Origin: Sistotremastrum niveocremeum HHB9708
Taxonomy: Eukaryota; Basidiomycota; Agaricomycetes; Sistotremastrales; Sistotremastraceae
Assembly (NCBI GenBank): GCA_001630475.1
Contig: KV419395.1
Location: 372,001 to 436,000, forward strand
Direction: 5' to 3'
DNA: 64,000 nucleotides
A program made the translations under genes and the position numbers. Positions 59,130 through 64,000 of this stretch are shown piece by piece; position 1 is the first letter of the stretch; each line of letters opens with the position of its first letter. The notes below the pieces were generated by a model, which worked only from the letters and a program-made list of their open reading frames with translations, was not told the origin of the DNA and ran no database searches.

Positions 59130-62100
59130 TCATAAAGTCTGCGCATAGCAGAGCCCCAGCCAGGCTTCCCTGTTCCATGGCGCTGTTTTGATGGCTTCAA
59201 GCATTTTAGCTTTGGCCTCCTGTGGCTGACTCCTGCTCTTTGCAATTCCCTCCAGGAACAAAGTTTGCCGCACAACTTCAGGATCTGCCTTCTTTGCTTC
59301 AAAATTCGAAAGTAGAGTTTGGGCAGCTTGGAATTTGCCAGCCTCCAGAAGAACAGTAGCGAGTTGCTTCCGTGCAGCAATATCTGTTGGGTTAGCTAGC
59401 ACTTCCTTCTGCGCCACAACTAAAGCCCCGGCCACATCGCCCTATCGTGGTATTGAAGAGATCAGAAACCTGACAAGAGGCAACGGCAAATCGTGAGCCC
59501 ACTGACCTCTCGAAGGCTATGTCGTAACAAAATATCCTCAACAGTGTGCGACGGATCGAGTTCGCGTCGGACATCGAGGGGTAAATCAATTATCTCGGAT
59601 AATGCTGCATCGACAAGACCCTCATCACTATTCAGCATGCCGATAGCAGCTAGTGAGGTTATAGCGGGGATACATTGAGGATCGGATTCAATGCTAAACA
59701 GTAGGTTCAGGCCGACCCTACCTCTGAGGTTCCGATAGACGTACCATTTCAAGAGTCGAGTTTCGGCGTTTCGCGCGTTGGCTTCTCCTCCCATCACCCA
59801 TAAAACACGAGAGAGGAGGACGTCAACATCCGTACGTATATAGTCCATTGTCTCGGATTCCTGCGAAGCGTCTTCGAGTTGTTGGATAGCAGATTTATAT
59901 TGCTGAAGGAAGAAATGTGCGAGTCCTGAGTTTAAAAGCGCATGTATGCGCAGAACCCGATGATTGGTTTCTTCAGAGTCTGGCTCGATCAAACTAAGGG
60001 CCGTCTCGCAAGCCTCCTGACACTGTTGGTAGTCGTGGTTGCAGAGTCGAAGACGCCCGAGGTTCACGTGGGCGACGGCATAACGTCGTTCAAGCTCGGG
60101 ATCTTCGGACTGCTCGTATTTCTCCTCCAGTATTTCGATAGCACGCATCAATAATTCGCAGGCCACTTCAACTTTCCCTATGCGCTCGGCAATGAGTGCC
60201 GACAAATGAAGCGCTGTCGCATCAAGAGGTTTCTGTCGCAGGTAACGTTCCAACGTGAAGAATGGAGTTAGCAGTGCCTCAGTCGGCGCCATGTTTTTGT
60301 TCTCTACGATCCGTTCGAATGTGCGCCAGGCGTAATCTAGGTCTGCTTGAGGCTGATACCATAGATGAGAGCGGGAGACAAATTTGGGAGGCTCGTTGCT
60401 TACAATTGATGTTGGCAAGCTGGTCCCATGCTCAAGAAGCGCCCATGCCTCTAAGTTATTTCCTGACTGATCGGCTACGAGGCTATGTCCTAACCATGAC
60501 ATCACATAATCGGGGTCCAAGATTTGAGCACGACTGAAGGCCTCTTTGGCCAACTGCACCTCCTCGTGGTAGAGGTACAAGAGACCCAGGTTTGCCCAAA
60601 TGGAAGCATTCTAGAAAAACAGTCAAGATGACAGTTTGAATTACGACCACGGCACATATACCTTGGGCTCTATCTCAAGCGCACTGATGAATGCATGCTG
60701 TGCGATCCGGGGGTTATGGCAAAAATTGAGTTTACCCAAGGCATCCCAGAATATGGCGACTCCACTGTCATGACCAAGGGCTACTTTCACATAATGCTTC
60801 GACTGTGCCAGGAGTTTATCCGAGATGGGGGAAGGGGGTAGCGATAACGTCAGATGATGTAGAGATACTGCCAAATCAAAGGAAGCAGCTCCTCGAAGAT
60901 GAGGGTCCTTTGGGGCAAGCGAAAGCCGATAGCTGTACGCCGCTACTGCCAGTCGTTGGACGCGAATGTTATCCATAGAGGTACTTGAACCATGAGAGAT
61001 TGAGATCAATTCCGAGATAGCTTGCGGAATCGCATGCGCCGCAGTCTTGCTGTCGATGGCTCTGACCGCGTTTTCGACTGCTACAGGATCAGCAAAGACA
61101 TCTGCTCTCGAGATATTAAGCAATGCATCTGCTATAATCTTCCACGCCAATCGGTTGAAGCCCGTGGCATCGTGGATCATCTGAACCGCCCAATGAATCG
61201 CTTCGCAGAAAGACGATTCCGCCCTGCCGAAATAACCCCTCGAATACTCTTTCTGACCAAGAAGAAAGTTTGTCTCTGACAAGGCCAAAAGCGCTCCTGA
61301 ATCTTTCGCTCGCACCCCAAGAACGTCACGATAATTTTGGATAGCTTCCTCATACAGGCCAATCTGTCTTTGGACATCTCCTATCAGATAAACGCATTGC
61401 CAGTCGTCCGGTTTTTGCTCATGCGCATGCCGTAAAGCTTTCAACGCGGCTTCATGACGGCCCGCTTTGGCATTGGCGTCTCCCAGCTGGATCCAAGAGT
61501 CGACATCGCTAGGGTCATGCCGGACTACCACTTGGAAGAACTGGAGCGCAGCACTCCAATTAGAGCGATTCTGAAGAAAGATTAGAAAAGGTTGAGCCCA
61601 GCAATGTCAAACAAACTTGCCCACTCGACCACACCCAGTGCTTTCCAAGCCCACAGGGTTTTCACCTGCTGCTTCCCTTTGCCAACATCAGGACCGAGAG
61701 CGCGTCCAGTCAAGCCACCTTCGCCCTCAATGACTCTCTTCGCGATGACTTCTACAAGATCCCATGTCTCCTCCTCGATGAAATTTTCAGCTAATCGTTT
61801 TGCGGCTTCGACTTCGTTCGGATCAAGCTCAAAAGCTTTTTGAAAGCATTTTGAGGCTCGGGCTACTTCCTTCATCTCTGAATAGTATATGCCGAGAGAT
61901 GTGAAGGCTGGAGCAAAGGAGGCACAGCATTTGAGCGCGCTGATGAACCATGTGTAGGCTTCGTTGGAAATGGATACGACAGAATCGTCGTCAGGACGAC
62001 TATCCCAAAGGGCTTTACCCAACTTCCATCGGATCCTCGCCCGAACGATGTCGAGATGGAGGTAATCATCATCGATAGCTTTGATCACCTCGCGTAGAAT

Positions 62101-64000
62101 GTCAGTCCCCTCTTGCACCTCTCCGAGTTGGATCATAGCCCAGGCTTCGCCCTCCCGGGCCTCGAGGGCGACTTCACCGACGGATTGGATCCTCGAGAAA
62201 TAATTTCGTGCGACATCCCATTGAGAGGCTGCCTGTGCTATATAGGCCCTTCCCAAGAGAGCCTTTGAATTTAGAGGGTCGGAATCCAACACCTCTGATA
62301 CCAGTCGAAGGGCGCGGGTATGGTGTTTGGGAGGATAGAGGTGGACCAAAGCGGTTGCTAAGACCAGATTGAAGCCTTGGTGGACCCTGTCAAGATCTAT
62401 GAGAAAAGTTCATTGAACAACAATCAACGTCTTACAAAGGCAACACAACTCCCAAATCTTTCTCAGTTTGACTGACGATGTTTAAACCAGTCTCGGCGGT
62501 GTTTATTGCATCTTGATATTCTTCTCGGTCCAAATATAGGTCTGCGAGCACCCGGTGGGCAAATATCGAAGTTTTCAGATTCGACATACCCTCCTAGGGA
62601 CGGACTTGAGCGCAAATATCAAGGGCGGCGGTCTAACTCTCACCAGTAATGAGTCCAAAGGATCGTCTTCATCTTCTTGGGTCTCTTCCACGTTCTCTTT
62701 CTTTTCGTCCGTGACCTCGCTGAATCCAATTAGTCGAAAGTAGCCTTGGATGACCAAAGCCAACGGGGATGTGGGGAAGATATTTTTGAAACGTATAAGA
62801 GTTTGCACGTCGTATTTCCCTGAAAAACACGTTAGACGCATCTTCGGGACTATGAGATCCGACGTACCTGGTATTTCGACATTGTATGCATCGATCACTA
62901 GATGCCAAGCAAGCTCATCTGGGATACCCAGCAGTACTACTCCCTTAGTCATCCTATCAACCTCCGTTCGCACATCTGCTTTCAATTGCACAGATTCTGG
63001 GGTCGAGGGAATAGCTTGCAGGTACCTGTACTTGTAGCGCAACAATTTTGCCTCTACAAGGCGGCGGAGCTCATCCGAAGTATTGGCATGATTGATGATT
63101 TCTTCGTAGAGGCCAGGTAGCTGCCACCGCCATTAGTGGGTGTCCTTGGATAATCACTAAAGTCCAAACCTGTGAGGAAGCCCAGATATCGCGTCCAACC
63201 TCGTTGGTCAGCTGCTCCTTGCTCTGACCGCTACTAGTCAGACGCATTCGCCTTCTCTCCACCTCTTTAGTCACTTGATCCGACTCTTGTTTCTCGAGAA
63301 TTTCGACCATCTCTTCGATGATCGGAAGAGAATTATGCACGGCAACCGTCACGTCATGTGCTGCATTCGAGTGAGCCTGCTGGGGATCGGGTTCTGGGAG
63401 GGACGATAAAATTGGGAAGAAAGGAGAGTTGGGAAGAACAAGAGATAGTGCTGTCAGTAGGGATGACTTGGTGCCATGTTGACGTTCCAGCTGTATCCTC
63501 CGCTGTATGGTTTCGGCACATTTTTGAGCGTCCTCTCTGGAGAAACATTGTCAGATACATCGTGATAGGAGAGATGGTTACAGACGCACTGTTTCTGGTA
63601 TAGTCTGGTTAATCCGTCCAATGTTTCCTTGAGTTTATCCCACTGTTCGAAACGTTCATAGAATTTGCATAGTCCCTGCGCAATTATTGAGACGTGTCAG
63701 AAGTCAACAAACGAGATTACATACCTGCCACGCAAGGTTCTGTTCTGGTGCTAAGGCGATTGCTTTCTGATACGCCTACAGTGATCCCTGTTCAATATTC
63801 GCAGATGAGTTGCGCAACTCCAAGAATTACTTGCTCGCTGTCGCCGTGCTGTCCCAATTCCAAGGAAGCTAGACCAAGAAAGACAAGGCTTGCAGTCGGC
63901 GATATCAGCCACTTCTTTTAGGGATTGCGGCGGACGACTCACGCATTGTAGTTTGAAGCTTCGAAAGACAGCACTTGTTTCGCAGCATCCTGAGCCGCGG
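59130..64000 (-). CDS. SKI3: Superkiller complex TPR protein Ski3 (5' partial)
   Basis: Scaffold of the Ski complex (Ski2-Ski3-Ski8), which feeds mRNA to the cytoplasmic exosome for 3'-5' decay. About 1,400 residues are present; the gene enters from the window end, and by the position of the first repeat (AKQVLSFEASNYNA) only about the first 20 codons are missing. TPR units recur throughout: EQNLAWQGLCKFYERFEQWD, ALLGRAYIAQAASQWDVARN, FTSLGIYYSEMKEVARASKC, SWIQLGDANAKAGRHEAALK, VYLIGDVQRQIGLYEEAIQN, VMSWLGHSLVADQSGNNLEA. The C-terminal exon ends WLGLCYAQTL. Many introns interrupt the repeats. Identity rests on length, TPR content and the match of several blocks to fungal Ski3/TTC37. Confidence 0.88.

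Overview
The window looks like nuclear DNA of a mushroom-forming basidiomycete (Agaricomycetes). Genes are dense, lie on both strands and are cut by many short introns (about 45-65 nt, GT-AG, one convincing GC-AG). All recognisable products are eukaryotic and fungal in type, and there is a tandem family of basidiomycete DUF6593-type proteins. No transposon, rRNA, CRISPR or prokaryotic operon structure was seen. Gene models were joined by eye from splice signals and reading frames, so internal exon borders are approximate unless stated.

Layout. 1-8.75 kb: 3' part of a very long multi-exon gene for an unrecognised protein with Ig/IPT-like beta segments, an Ala-rich helical stretch and a Gly/Ala-rich hydrophobic C-terminus. 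9.0-11.4 kb: EXO1 (minus). 12.2-12.4 kb: a 25-residue metallothionein gene (minus). 13.6-22.2 kb: five tandem plus-strand DUF6593-like genes, with a TANGO2/NRDE gene between the third and fourth. 22.6-28.5 kb: GFA1 (chitin precursor synthesis) and a heme-less sulfite oxidase (both minus). 29.0-31.4 kb: PEX5. 31.8-32.6 kb: orphan coiled-coil protein (minus). 32.9-34.1 kb: ETF alpha. 34.7-36.8 kb: membrane-anchored FAD oxidoreductase (minus). 37.0-37.9 kb: proteasome assembly chaperone 2 (minus), divergent from RRP12 (38.1-42.2 kb). 42.6-44.7 kb: PlsC-type acyltransferase. 44.8-45.7 kb: tetraspan membrane protein (minus). 45.8 kb: intron-containing tRNA-His(GTG) (minus). 46.0-47.6 kb: epoxide hydrolase. 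47.8-48.9 kb: PHS1-type 3-hydroxyacyl-CoA dehydratase. 49.1-50.7 kb: HSP20-domain protein with a long disordered N-terminus. 51.5-54.9 kb: probable ATRIP/Rad26-like checkpoint protein (minus). 55.0-57.3 kb: cytochrome P450. 57.6-59.0 kb: single-pass membrane protein with a Ser/Pro-rich tail. 59.1-64.0 kb: SKI3 (minus, nearly complete, 5' end outside the window).

Most genes are housekeeping: DNA repair and checkpoint (EXO1, ATRIP-like), peroxisome import (PEX5), ribosome and proteasome assembly (RRP12, PAC2), RNA decay (SKI3) and lipid synthesis (acyltransferase, PHS1). They do not form one pathway. The lineage-specific parts are the giant 5' gene and the DUF6593 array; these and the overlooked metallothionein are the best candidates for new biology.
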